Assembly (NCBI GenBank): GCA_035560415.1
Contig: DATMZG010000065.1
Coordinates: 1-7,333 of the forward strand
DNA length: 7,333 nt
Source of the DNA: DATMXT01 sp035560415
Lineage (GTDB): Bacteria; Bacillota; Clostridia; Oscillospirales; Feifaniaceae
Direction of reading: 5' to 3'
Shown here one piece after another: positions 1 through 5,878 of this stretch; the stretch's first letter is position 1, and each line of letters starts with the position of its first letter. A program made the translations under genes and the position numbers. The notes under the pieces were generated by a model. That model saw only the letters and a program-made list of their open reading frames with translations, searched no databases and was not told where the DNA came from.

Positions 1-116
1 ATTGCATAGGTTGTTAAGATATTTTAGCATAAATGATTAAATAATACGGTACATCTATTTTTATTCCGTAACATATTCGGATATGTTTAATTTTGCGTTA
101 AATTAGCGTAAACAAT
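1..116. other. AT-rich non-coding stretch with a small hairpin
   Basis: No gene is visible here. The stretch is much richer in A and T than the his genes. It contains one perfect short inverted repeat, AACATAT (70-76) and ATATGTT (81-87), around a TCGG loop, followed by a T-rich run. This could be the tail of a weak terminator for a gene left of the window, or an operator; neither is certain. A short direct repeat of GCGTTAA/GCGTAAA type lies just after it. Confidence 0.4.
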
Positions 117-241
117 GCGGTCAAACTCCACAAATTTAGACGAGATTTGTAAAGAGCGGCAAAAAAACCGGAAGAGCCGATAAACAGCCTGCGGCCAAAC
201 CGCAAAATCGGATGGGATTTATGGAGAGCGGTGAAAAAACC
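117..241. repeat. Degenerate direct repeat, about 52 bp, two copies
   Basis: The copies are 117-169 and 191-241. Both begin GCGG(T/C)CAAAC and end in a block that is 21 of 26 bases identical (144-169 against 216-241: GATTT, then GAGCGG, then AAAAAACC). The offset is 72 to 74 bases. A weaker third copy may follow at about 249-294 (GAAAATCG, GTTTACAAAGACCG). On the minus strand the repeat reads as GFFTALHKS / GFFAALYKS inside an open frame that has no ribosome binding site, so I treat it as non-coding. It does not look like CRISPR or like insertion sequence ends. Confidence 0.5.
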
Positions 242-278
242 AAACGGCGGGTTTTGAAAGGTTGTGGAAAATCGACAG

Positions 279-308
279 TTTACAAAGACCGCCGGACTGT
301 GGTATACT
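279..308 (+). promoter_or_regulatory. Likely his operon promoter (P1)
   Basis: A -35-like TTTACA (279-284, five of six matches to TTGACA) is followed after 18 bases by TATACT (303-308, five of six matches to TATAAT). A TG one base upstream makes an extended -10 (TGGTATACT, 300-308). Transcription would begin near 315 and give a leader of about 260 bases before hisZ. The -10 lies inside the inverted repeat 302-330, so a protein bound there would block the promoter. The call rests on sequence match only. Confidence 0.5.
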
Positions 309-330
309 GACCACAAAGTAGTTAGTATAC
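302..330. promoter_or_regulatory. Inverted repeat over the P1 -10, candidate operator
   Basis: GTATACTGAC (302-311) pairs with GTTAGTATAC (321-330), ten base pairs including one G-T, around a nine-base loop. The arms carry GTATAC palindromes whose centres are 23 bp apart, about two helical turns. It covers the P1 -10 and the presumed transcription start, which suits a repressor operator better than an RNA element. The regulator is unknown. A TrpR-superfamily protein (YerC/HisR type, predicted for his genes in Firmicutes) is one possibility, but I cannot match the site to a known motif from memory. Confidence 0.4.
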
Positions 331-345
331 TTGGTTGAATTCCGC

Positions 346-376
346 GTGCGATTTTCACCCTTGCGGGTGAACGCAC
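346..376 (+). other. Strong hairpin in the his leader
   Basis: GTGCG (346-350) and TTCACCC (354-360) pair with GGGTGAA (365-371) and CGCAC (372-376). The loop is TTGC and a three-base ATT bulge sits on the 5' side. The stem totals 12 bp. It lies at the centre of a wider quasi-palindrome formed by the flanking GTATAC elements (325-331 can also pair with 385-391). No T-run follows, so it is not a terminator. It may be a structured part of the leader RNA or a DNA palindrome for protein binding. Confidence 0.5.
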
Positions 377-384
377 ATGCGACC

Positions 385-419
385 AGTATACCACCTGCGC
401 TTTGCGCTTTTGGTATACT
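385..419. promoter_or_regulatory. Second GTATAC inverted repeat, candidate operator or leader hairpin
   Basis: AGTATACCA (385-393) is perfectly complementary to TGGTATACT (411-419). Inside it, GCGC (397-400) pairs with GCGC (404-407) around TTT. The right arm is identical to the extended -10 of P1. The repeat ends 21 bases before the leader-peptide ATG. It could be an operator that pairs with the site at 302-330, for example by looping, or an RNA stem upstream of the attenuator. Confidence 0.4.
411..419 (+). promoter_or_regulatory. Possible second promoter (P2), extended -10 only
   Basis: TGGTATACT is an exact repeat of the P1 extended -10. No good -35 is present 16 to 18 bases upstream. Transcription would start near 426, directly at the leader peptide ribosome binding site, giving a short leader of the size seen in enterobacterial his and trp attenuators. 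It is weaker evidence than P1 and may instead be just one arm of the inverted repeat. Confidence 0.25.
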
Positions 420-440
420 CATTGCAAAGAGGTGCATTTT

Positions 441-473
441 ATGCGTACATTCTTTATCCATCACCACAGGTAG
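441..473 (+). CDS. hisL: his operon leader peptide MRTFFIHHHR (hisL-like)
   Basis: This is a ten-codon ORF: ATG CGT ACA TTC TTT ATC CAT CAC CAC AGG TAG. A good ribosome binding site, AAAGAGGTG (426-434), lies six bases before the ATG. Three consecutive histidine codons sit immediately ahead of competing RNA stems and an intrinsic terminator that precedes hisZ. The peptide itself is not expected to have a job. Its translation senses charged His-tRNA: when it is scarce, the ribosome pauses on the His run and the downstream RNA folds into an antiterminator. E. coli hisL works this way with seven His codons; here there are three, which would still give a usable pause. It shows no sequence similarity to E. 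coli hisL beyond the His run. Confidence 0.85.
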   Translation: MRTFFIHHHR

Positions 474-544
474 AGCGCGCGTGCCGCAGGCATGGGCGCT
501 GTGTGCTCTGCCTGCGGGGTGCTGGAGTTGACTTAAAGCCCCCG
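472..544 (+). promoter_or_regulatory. his attenuator: competing RNA stems
   Basis: Three mutually exclusive pairings can be read. Stem A: 472-481 with 500-509, ten pairs of which three are G-U; it begins inside the leader stop codon. Stem B: CCGCAGGCA (484-492) with TGCCTGCGG (509-517), nine perfect pairs. Antiterminator: CGGGG (515-519) plus GCT (521-523) with AGCCCCCG (537-544), eight pairs with one bulged T; it uses the 5' arm of the terminator. A plausible logic: a ribosome paused at the His codons leaves 472-481 free, stem A forms and blocks stem B, so 515-523 pairs with 537-544 and transcription continues. A ribosome reaching the stop codon covers 472-481, stem B forms, and the terminator folds. 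The pairings are seen; the order of events is inferred. Confidence 0.7.
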
Positions 545-563
545 AGTTTTCGGGGGCTTTTTT
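535..563 (+). terminator. Intrinsic terminator of the his attenuator
   Basis: AAAGCCCCCGA (535-545) pairs perfectly with TCGGGGGCTTT (550-560), 11 base pairs with a GTTT loop. It is followed by an uninterrupted T-run through 563. This is a textbook rho-independent terminator placed five bases upstream of the hisZ Shine-Dalgarno sequence. Since nothing but the leader peptide precedes it, it must act as a conditional terminator for the operon. Confidence 0.9.
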
Positions 564-578
564 ATTTGGAGGAATTGA

Positions 579-1739
579 GTGCTTATGGAACAGCGAATTT
601 TCTGCCCGCAGGGATACCGGGATGAACTGTACCCGCGCAGCCTGCGCCGCCGGCGCATGGAGATGCGCATCACCGAATATCTCGCGGGCTCGGGATATCA
701 GATGGTCGAGACGCCGGAGGTCGAATATTACGACCTCTACGCCCGGTACAACATGCCGGTCGGCCAGGAGCAGATGGTCAAGTTCGTCGACAGCGCGGGC
801 CGGCTCGTCGTGCTGCGCCCCGACTTCACGCTGCCGGCCGCCCGCATCATGGCGTCGGCCCTGTCGGCGCGGCGCACCCCCATCAAGCTCTTTTACACCG
901 GCCGGGTCTACCGGGTCGGGGGCAGGGGAGGCGAGGTCGCGTCGGGGCAGACCGGCGGCGAAATTTACGGGGAGAGCGGCATCTGGCCGGCGGCCGAGTG
1001 CATCATGACCATCTGGGGGGCCATGGAGCGGTGCGGGGTGACCGACTTCAAGGTGGAGCTCGGGGACGTCGAAATTGCGCGGGGACTGCTGCGGGGCGCG
1101 GGTGTGCCGGAGGCCGACCTGCCGGGGGCGCTGCGGGCGGTCGATGAGAAAAACGCCGTCGAGCTGGCGCGGCTGATGGCCGGTATGACCGTCGCCCCCG
1201 AAAAGGCGAAGCTCATCCTCGAGTTGCCCTTCCTCATCGGGGACCCCCTGTCGGTCACGGAGCGGTTTCGTGCGCTCGGGGGGGATGGGGCCTGCTGCGA
1301 GCGGCTGCTCACACTCTGCGAACAGCTCCGCCAGTCGGGGCTGGGGGACAGAGTCATTCTCGACCTTGGCATGCACCCGAAGTTCGACTACTACACGGGG
1401 CTGGTCTTTCGCGGCTACGCCGAAGGTGCGGCCGACCTCGTCTTCGCGGGCGGCTGCTACGACTCGCTGCTCCAGCTTCTGGGCCGGAACATGACGGCCT
1501 GCGGCTTTGGCCTTTATACAGACCGCATTTTCGAGGCGGCCCAGACACGGCCCGTGCCGGAGCGGCGGGTGCTGCTGCTCTACGGAGAGGGCGGCTTTGC
1601 CCAGGCCCAAGCGAGGGCGCGGCTGCTGGCGTCCTTAGATGTGCCGACCCTGACGGTGCCGGCCGGGGATGTCGCAGACCCTGCGGCATACATGGCGGAA
1701 AACGGATGTGACACAGTGGAAAGGTACGGTGACCTATGA
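579..1739 (+). CDS. hisZ: ATP phosphoribosyltransferase regulatory subunit HisZ
   Basis: HisZ is a catalytically inactive paralogue of histidyl-tRNA synthetase. It assembles with short-form HisG, activates it and mediates feedback inhibition by histidine at the first pathway step. The 386-residue product shows the class II synthetase-like core: QGYRDELYP near residue 11, TPEVEYYD (45-52), the motif-2-like LRPDFTLPAARI (79-90), FDYYTGLVFRGY (269-280) and the motif-3-like GGCYDSLLQLLG (291-302) with GFGLYTDRI. The length is within the family range. The start chosen is GTG at 579, six bases after GGAGG (568-572). The ATG at 585 (MEQRIFCPQG) is 12 bases away, which is less favourable, but is the likely alternative. 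The gene directly follows the attenuator and its stop overlaps the hisG ATG (ATGA). The absence of a full anticodon-binding domain and the partnership with short HisG argue against HisRS. Confidence 0.93.
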   Translation: MLMEQRIFCPQGYRDELYPRSLRRRRMEMRITEYLAGSGYQMVETPEVEYYDLYARYNMPVGQEQMVKFVDSAGRLVVLRPDFTLPAARIMASALSARRTPIKLFYTGRVYRVGGRGGEVASGQTGGEIYGESGIWPAAECIMTIWGAMERCGVTDFKVELGDVEIARGLLRGAGVPEADLPGALRAVDEKNAVELARLMAGMTVAPEKAKLILELPFLIGDPLSVTERFRALGGDGACCERLLTLCEQLRQSGLGDRVILDLGMHPKFDYYTGLVFRGYAEGAADLVFAGGCYDSLLQLLGRNMTACGFGLYTDRIFEAAQTRPVPERRVLLLYGEGGFAQAQARARLLASLDVPTLTVPAGDVADPAAYMAENGCDTVERYGDL

Positions 1740-2386
1740 AAGGCGAACTTGGGATGTTTAAAATTGCGCTTGCCAAAGGGCGCATTTCAGAGGAATTTGC
1801 GGCCCGCTACAACGCCCTGCGGGGGCGGGAGGTCATTGACGAGGCATCCCGCCGGCTCGTCTTTGACGACATTGAAGCGGGGCTCTCCTTCATTTTAGTC
1901 AAGCCGGTCGACCTGCCGGTCTATGTCTCGGCCGGGGCGGCCGACGCCGGCATCATCGGCAAGGACGTGCTGCTCGAGGAGGGGGGCGCCGCCCCCGAGG
2001 TCATGGACCTCGACATGTGCCGCTGCCGCATGGTGCTGGCGGGCCCGGCGGGCGGGCGTAAAACCATTCGCAGCGTCGCTACGAAATACCCCAAGGTGGC
2101 GGTCGAATACCTTCAGCGGGAGAACATTCCGGCCCAGATTTTAAAGCTCTCGGGCTCACTCGAGCTGGCGCCGGTCGTGGGGCTGTCGGACTGCATCATC
2201 GACCTCGTCGACACCGGCCGCACACTGGTTCAAAACGGACTTGTCGAGTACGACGAGCTCTTCAAGGTGTCGACGAGGGCCATAGTCAGCCCGGTCAGCC
2301 TGCGCATGCGCTCGGAGGAGATGAACCGGTTTTATAAGCTCTGTGAGGAGATTAAAGAGCTCGGGGAGACGGGGGGAATACAATGA
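1736..2386 (+). CDS. hisG: ATP phosphoribosyltransferase catalytic subunit HisG, short form
   Basis: HisG joins ATP and PRPP to give N1-(5-phosphoribosyl)-ATP, the committed and feedback-controlled step of histidine synthesis in the cytosol. The product has 216 residues, the short form that lacks the C-terminal regulatory ACT-like domain and depends on HisZ, which is encoded just upstream. Visible signatures are FKIALAKGRI (8-17), the GAADAGIIGKD segment (67-77) and the PRPP-binding loop SDCIIDLVDTGRTL (151-164) followed by QNGL. The annotated ATG overlaps the hisZ stop by four bases, favouring translational coupling. An in-frame ATG at 1754 would give MFKIALAKGRI, closer to where family members usually begin, and has AAAGG ten bases upstream. 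The first six residues (MKGELG) may therefore not be real. The stop overlaps the hisD ATG. Confidence 0.93.
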   Translation: MKGELGMFKIALAKGRISEEFAARYNALRGREVIDEASRRLVFDDIEAGLSFILVKPVDLPVYVSAGAADAGIIGKDVLLEEGGAAPEVMDLDMCRCRMVLAGPAGGRKTIRSVATKYPKVAVEYLQRENIPAQILKLSGSLELAPVVGLSDCIIDLVDTGRTLVQNGLVEYDELFKVSTRAIVSPVSLRMRSEEMNRFYKLCEEIKELGETGGIQ

Positions 2387-3633
2387 AAAAAATAACGCTG
2401 GAAGACGACCTGTCGCCCCTCCTGCCGCTGGTCGCCTCTGCGGCCGGCATTCCGGAGGACATCGCGGCAAGTGCGCGAAAACTGATTGACGAAGTGAGAC
2501 TGGAGGGGGACGCCGCGCTGCTGCGGCAGGCCGTGCGCTTTGACAAGGCGCCGCCCGACATGGGGCTCGTCGAGACGGTGGAAATGCCGCAGGACCTGCC
2601 GGCAGGGCTGATTGCTGCCATGGAGCGGGCCATCGCCAACATCAAAGCCTTTCACAGCCGGCAGCTCCCCCGCGACTTCACGGCGGGGCCCCTCACCGCC
2701 CGGTGGCTGCCCGTCCAGTGCGCCGCAGTCTATGTGCCGGGCGGGCGGGCCGCCTACCCGTCGACCGTGCTCATGAACTGCGTGCCGGCTCTCATCGCGG
2801 GGGTCGAGCGGCTTTACATCCTGTCGCCGGCGGGGCCCTCCGGCCGGGTCAGCCCCTATGTGCGGGCGGCCGCCGCGCTGCTCGGCGTCAAAGAGGTCTA
2901 CCGGGCCGGCGGGGCGGGGGCCGTTGCGGCGGCGGCCTACGGTACGGCCACCATCCCGCGGGCCGATAAAATCGTAGGCCCCGGAAACGCCTATGTCGCG
3001 GCCGCCAAAAAAGAGCTCATGGGGGTCATCGGCATCGACATGCTCGCGGGGCCAAGCGAGGTTTTGGTCATTGCGGACGAGACGGCAAGCCCCGTCTTTG
3101 CGGCGGCCGACATGCTGTCCCAGGCCGAGCACGACCCCATGGCCCGCGCCATCCTCGTGACGACAAGTCCCGCCATGGCCGAGGCTGTGGAAGCGGAACT
3201 CGAACGTCAGACGGCGGGGGCGCCGCGGGAGGCCGTCATCCGGGCCTCACTCCGGTCGGGCGGGGCCGTCGTCGTGGCAAAGGACCTCGCGCAGGCGGCG
3301 GCCGCCGCAAACCTCATTGCGCCCGAGCACCTGGAGCTTTTGACCAAGGAGGACATCACGCCCCTCATCAAAAACGCCGGCTCCATCTTTGTCGGCCCTT
3401 GGTCGCCCGAGCCCATCGGCGACTATGTGGCCGGCACCAACCACGTGCTGCCGACTGCCGGCTCCGCCCGGTTTTCCTCGCCCCTCGGGGTGCTCGACTT
3501 CATGCGCTGCACCCAGATCATCCGGTATTCCAAAGACGACTTTGCGCAAAATGCCGCCGCAGCTGCCGTCATGGCAGACGCCGAAGGGCTTTACGCCCAC
3601 AAATTTTCAATTGAGGTGAGATGTGATGTTTAA
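2383..3633 (+). CDS. hisD: Histidinol dehydrogenase HisD
   Basis: This zinc enzyme carries out the last two steps, oxidising L-histidinol to L-histidine through histidinal with two NAD+. The 416-residue length is typical. The signature IPRADKIVGPGNAYVAAAKK is at 191-210 and AGPSEVLVIAD at 222-232. The expected zinc ligands are all present: Gln247 and His250 (SQAEHD), Asp347 (GDYVAGTNH) and His406 (EGLYAHKFS). The catalytic Glu315-His316 pair is in APEHLELL, and His354 in GTNH is also conserved. The spacing of these residues matches that of the E. coli enzyme. The ATG overlaps hisG by four bases and is preceded by GGGGGGAA at 2370-2377. Its end overlaps hisC by eight bases. Nothing suggests loss of function. 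Confidence 0.96.
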   Translation: MKKITLEDDLSPLLPLVASAAGIPEDIAASARKLIDEVRLEGDAALLRQAVRFDKAPPDMGLVETVEMPQDLPAGLIAAMERAIANIKAFHSRQLPRDFTAGPLTARWLPVQCAAVYVPGGRAAYPSTVLMNCVPALIAGVERLYILSPAGPSGRVSPYVRAAAALLGVKEVYRAGGAGAVAAAAYGTATIPRADKIVGPGNAYVAAAKKELMGVIGIDMLAGPSEVLVIADETASPVFAAADMLSQAEHDPMARAILVTTSPAMAEAVEAELERQTAGAPREAVIRASLRSGGAVVVAKDLAQAAAAANLIAPEHLELLTKEDITPLIKNAGSIFVGPWSPEPIGDYVAGTNHVLPTAGSARFSSPLGVLDFMRCTQIIRYSKDDFAQNAAAAAVMADAEGLYAHKFSIEVRCDV

Positions 3634-4618
3634 GGCCGACGCAAACGAATCCCCCTACAGGCTGCCTGAGGTCAAAATGGCCGAACTCTTTGGCCGCATA
3701 GCCAAAACGGGGCTTAACCGCTACCCGGAAAACCACGACGCCGTCAAGGCTGGCCTTGCCCTTTACACAGGGCTTGCGCCTGCCGACTTCGTCTGCGGCA
3801 ACGGCTCAGACGAGCTGATTGCCATGACGGTGCTGGCTTTGGCCCGCGGGGGCAAGGTCGTGGTTCCGGCGCCGACCTTCGGCATGTACGCCGTTTGCGC
3901 CGAAAACTTCGGCGGCAAGGCGGCGGCCTTTGCATGTGACGAAAATCTCGACTTAGACCTTGCGGCTTTCGCCGATTTCGCAAACGCGCAAAGTGCCGAC
4001 CTCACAGTGCTGTGCAGCCCCAACAATCCGACCGGGCAGGCCTTTGAGAGAGAGGCGGTCGAGCGGTTTATTAATGCGGTGAAGGGCATCGTCATTCTGG
4101 ATGAGGCCTACAGCGAATTTTCCAATACATCTTGTATAGACCTTGTCAAAAAATACAGCAATTTGGTCGTTTTGCGCACGCTCTCAAAGGCGTTCGGCAT
4201 GGCAGGCGTCCGGTTTGGCTACCTCGCGGCAGCGCCCGAACTGCTGGCAAGAATCGAGGCCGTGCGGCCGATTTATAACCTCGGGGTCATGCCGCTGCTT
4301 GCGGCCGAAATTGCCCTGTCGGATATCCTGTATATGAAAGGGACCGTGGAGAAGCTCACGGCCGAGCGGGAGCGGATGGGGGCAAGGCTACAGAAGCTGA
4401 AAAACGTCAGAGCCAAAAAGAGTGCGACCAACTTCATTTTGCTGCGGTGCCGGGATGAAAAGGAGCTTGCGGGCATCCTCGCCGCGGCGGGGGTCGCCGT
4501 GCGCACTTACAGAGAGCCGGAGCTTGCCGGCTGCGTCAGGGTCACAGTGGGGGAGCCCGCCCAAAACGACGCCGTACTTTCGATATTGGAGGATTATGAT
4601 GAGAAGTGCAACGGTTGA
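3626..4618 (+). CDS. hisC: Histidinol-phosphate aminotransferase HisC
   Basis: HisC is a PLP-dependent fold-type I aminotransferase that converts imidazole-acetol phosphate to histidinol phosphate using glutamate. The 330-residue product has the family landmarks in order: NESPYRLP (7-14), NRYPEN (31-36), CGNGSDELI (57-65), PAPTFGMYAV (81-90), SPNNPTGQ (131-138, Asn134), ILDEAYSEF (157-165, with Asp159 for the PLP ring nitrogen and Tyr162) and LSKAFGMAGVRFGY (186-199, with Lys188 as the Schiff-base lysine and Arg196). It is slightly shorter than the usual 350-360. The ATG at 3626 is preferred because GAGGTGA (3613-3619) lies six bases before it; a GTG at 3623 is adjacent but too close. It overlaps hisD by eight bases and hisB by 20. 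Aromatic aminotransferases of the same subfamily can look alike, but the operon settles the role. Confidence 0.94.
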   Translation: MFKADANESPYRLPEVKMAELFGRIAKTGLNRYPENHDAVKAGLALYTGLAPADFVCGNGSDELIAMTVLALARGGKVVVPAPTFGMYAVCAENFGGKAAAFACDENLDLDLAAFADFANAQSADLTVLCSPNNPTGQAFEREAVERFINAVKGIVILDEAYSEFSNTSCIDLVKKYSNLVVLRTLSKAFGMAGVRFGYLAAAPELLARIEAVRPIYNLGVMPLLAAEIALSDILYMKGTVEKLTAERERMGARLQKLKNVRAKKSATNFILLRCRDEKELAGILAAAGVAVRTYREPELAGCVRVTVGEPAQNDAVLSILEDYDEKCNG

Positions 4619-5177
4619 GCGAAAGACTGCCGAGACCGACATCCGCCTGACATTGGCGCTGGACGGGGCGGGCAAGTATGAGGGCAAGTCCGGCAGCGGA
4701 TTTTTCGACCACATGCTCTCGCAGCTTGCAAAGCACGGCGGCATGGACATCACGCTGGCGATGGCCGGGGACACGGAAGTCGACTTCCACCACTCGGCCG
4801 AGGACGTCGGCATCGTGCTGGGGTGCGCCCTCGATGAGGCGCTTGGCGACCGGCGGGGCGTCGCCCGCTTTGCCGACTGTCACATCCCGATGGACGAGTG
4901 CCTGACGCGGGCCGCCGTCGACCTGTCGGGCAGGGGCTATTTTGTCTGGAGCGCCCCCGCCATGGCCCCTGCGGTCGGCGGCCTTGACACCGAAATTTTC
5001 CCGGAGTTTTTCAGGGCTTTCGCGGTCAACGCCAAAATGGCGCTGCACCTCTCGGTGCTCTACGGCGCCAACACCCACCACATGATTGAGAGCGCCTTCA
5101 AGGCGGCGGCCCGTGCCATCCTCGCCGCAAAGGCGGTGATAGGTGACGGTCTGCCCTCCACCAAGGGGGTGCTGTGA
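4599..5177 (+). CDS. hisB: Imidazoleglycerol-phosphate dehydratase HisB (monofunctional)
   Basis: The enzyme dehydrates imidazole glycerol phosphate to imidazole acetol phosphate using two Mn(II) ions. The 192-residue length fits the monofunctional bacterial IGPD; there is no fused histidinol-phosphatase domain like that of E. coli HisB. Both internal repeats carry their metal-binding motifs: FFDHMLSQLAKHGG (35-48, His38 and His46), DFHHSAEDVGIVLG (62-75, His64, His65, Glu68), MDECLTRAAVDLSGRGY (98-114) and LYGANTHHMIESAFKA (154-169, His160, His161, Glu164). The ATG at 4599 is chosen because GGAGG (4588-4592) is six bases upstream; an adjacent ATG at 4596 would add one Met. An open frame extends upstream to 4422 but is only a shadow of hisC. 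It overlaps hisC by 20 bases and hisA by one. Confidence 0.95.
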   Translation: MRSATVERKTAETDIRLTLALDGAGKYEGKSGSGFFDHMLSQLAKHGGMDITLAMAGDTEVDFHHSAEDVGIVLGCALDEALGDRRGVARFADCHIPMDECLTRAAVDLSGRGYFVWSAPAMAPAVGGLDTEIFPEFFRAFAVNAKMALHLSVLYGANTHHMIESAFKAAARAILAAKAVIGDGLPSTKGVL

Positions 5178-5878
5178 TGCAAATTTTCCCCGCAATCGAC
5201 CTTTTGGACGGCAAGGCGGTGCGGCTCATGCGAGGCGAGCGCAAGGCCGTGACGGTCTACTACAAGGACCCCTGCGAAGCGGCCCGCCGCATGGCCGACT
5301 GCGGCGCGACAAAGCTGCATGTCGTCGACCTCGACGGGGCGTTTGACGGCGTACAGAAAAATCTCGCCGTCGTCGAGCGCATTGCGGCCTTGGGGCTCTT
5401 TTATATTGAGCTTGGCGGCGGCATCCGGGATGAGGCGGCGGCAAAAAGGGCGTATGAGGCGGGTGCCGACCGGGTCATCCTCGGCACCGCGGCCCTCGGC
5501 GACCTTGCGGCAAAGCTGCCGCCCGCCAAAGTTGCCTGCGGCGTCGACGCAAAGGACGGCATCGTGGCGGTCAAGGGCTGGACCGAGGCGTCCTCGGTGA
5601 CGGCTGTGGAGCTTGCGCAGCGCATGCAGGCGCTCGGGGTGTGCGACGTCATCTACACCGACGTCGCCCGCGACGGGGCCATGTCGGGCCCGAACCTCGC
5701 GGGACTTGCCCGCATGACCGAGCTTTCCGGCCTTCGGGTCACGGCCTCGGGCGGCGTCTCCCGCATGGCCGACCTTGAGGCCTGCGCCGCGGCGGGGGCG
5801 TTCGCCGCCATCGTCGGCAAGGCCTACTACGAAGGGGTCATCGACTTAAAGCAGACTGTGGCAAGATTTGAGACATAA
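5177..5878 (+). CDS. hisA: ProFAR isomerase HisA
   Basis: HisA is a TIM barrel that isomerises ProFAR to PRFAR, the fourth pathway step. The 233-residue length is normal. Visible features are FPAIDLLDGKAVRL (4-17, catalytic Asp8), ELGGGIRD (78-85), LGTAAL (102-107), GVDAKDGIVAVKGW (122-135, with catalytic Asp124), YTDVARDGAMSGPN (160-173) and ASGGVSRMADL (190-200). These are HisA features; HisF would begin with a different Asp11 signature. The ATG at 5177 (TGATG overlap with hisB) is five bases after GGGGGTG (5165-5171); a GTG at 5174 is too close to it. hisH normally lies between hisB and hisA in clostridial operons and is absent here, as are hisF and hisI/E after hisA. Confidence 0.95.
   Translation: MQIFPAIDLLDGKAVRLMRGERKAVTVYYKDPCEAARRMADCGATKLHVVDLDGAFDGVQKNLAVVERIAALGLFYIELGGGIRDEAAAKRAYEAGADRVILGTAALGDLAAKLPPAKVACGVDAKDGIVAVKGWTEASSVTAVELAQRMQALGVCDVIYTDVARDGAMSGPNLAGLARMTELSGLRVTASGGVSRMADLEACAAAGAFAAIVGKAYYEGVIDLKQTVARFET

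Noticed and set aside
117..241. CRISPR array
   Set aside because: Only two or three degenerate copies, unequal spacing and no conserved palindromic repeat; no cas gene nearby.
98..394. 98-codon minus-strand open frame upstream of the operon
   Set aside because: It runs through the inverted repeats and the direct repeats, has no ribosome binding site, and its only internal pattern reflects the DNA repeat.
300..578. T-box riboswitch for tRNA-His
   Set aside because: I looked for the conserved AGGGTGGNACCGCG T-box and a Stem I layout and found neither; the His-codon leader ORF explains the terminator better.
219..1610. 463-codon open frame on the minus strand
   Set aside because: It lies antisense to hisZ and the leader. 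High-GC genes often leave such long open antisense frames, and the translation is low in complexity with no recognisable motif or ribosome binding site.
2332..3132. 266-codon minus-strand open frame
   Set aside because: Antisense shadow of hisD, which has complete catalytic and zinc-binding residues on the plus strand.
4422..4598. N-terminal extension of hisB
   Set aside because: The open frame continues upstream only because of overlap with hisC. The extension has no IGPD features and a good ribosome binding site marks the ATG at 4599.
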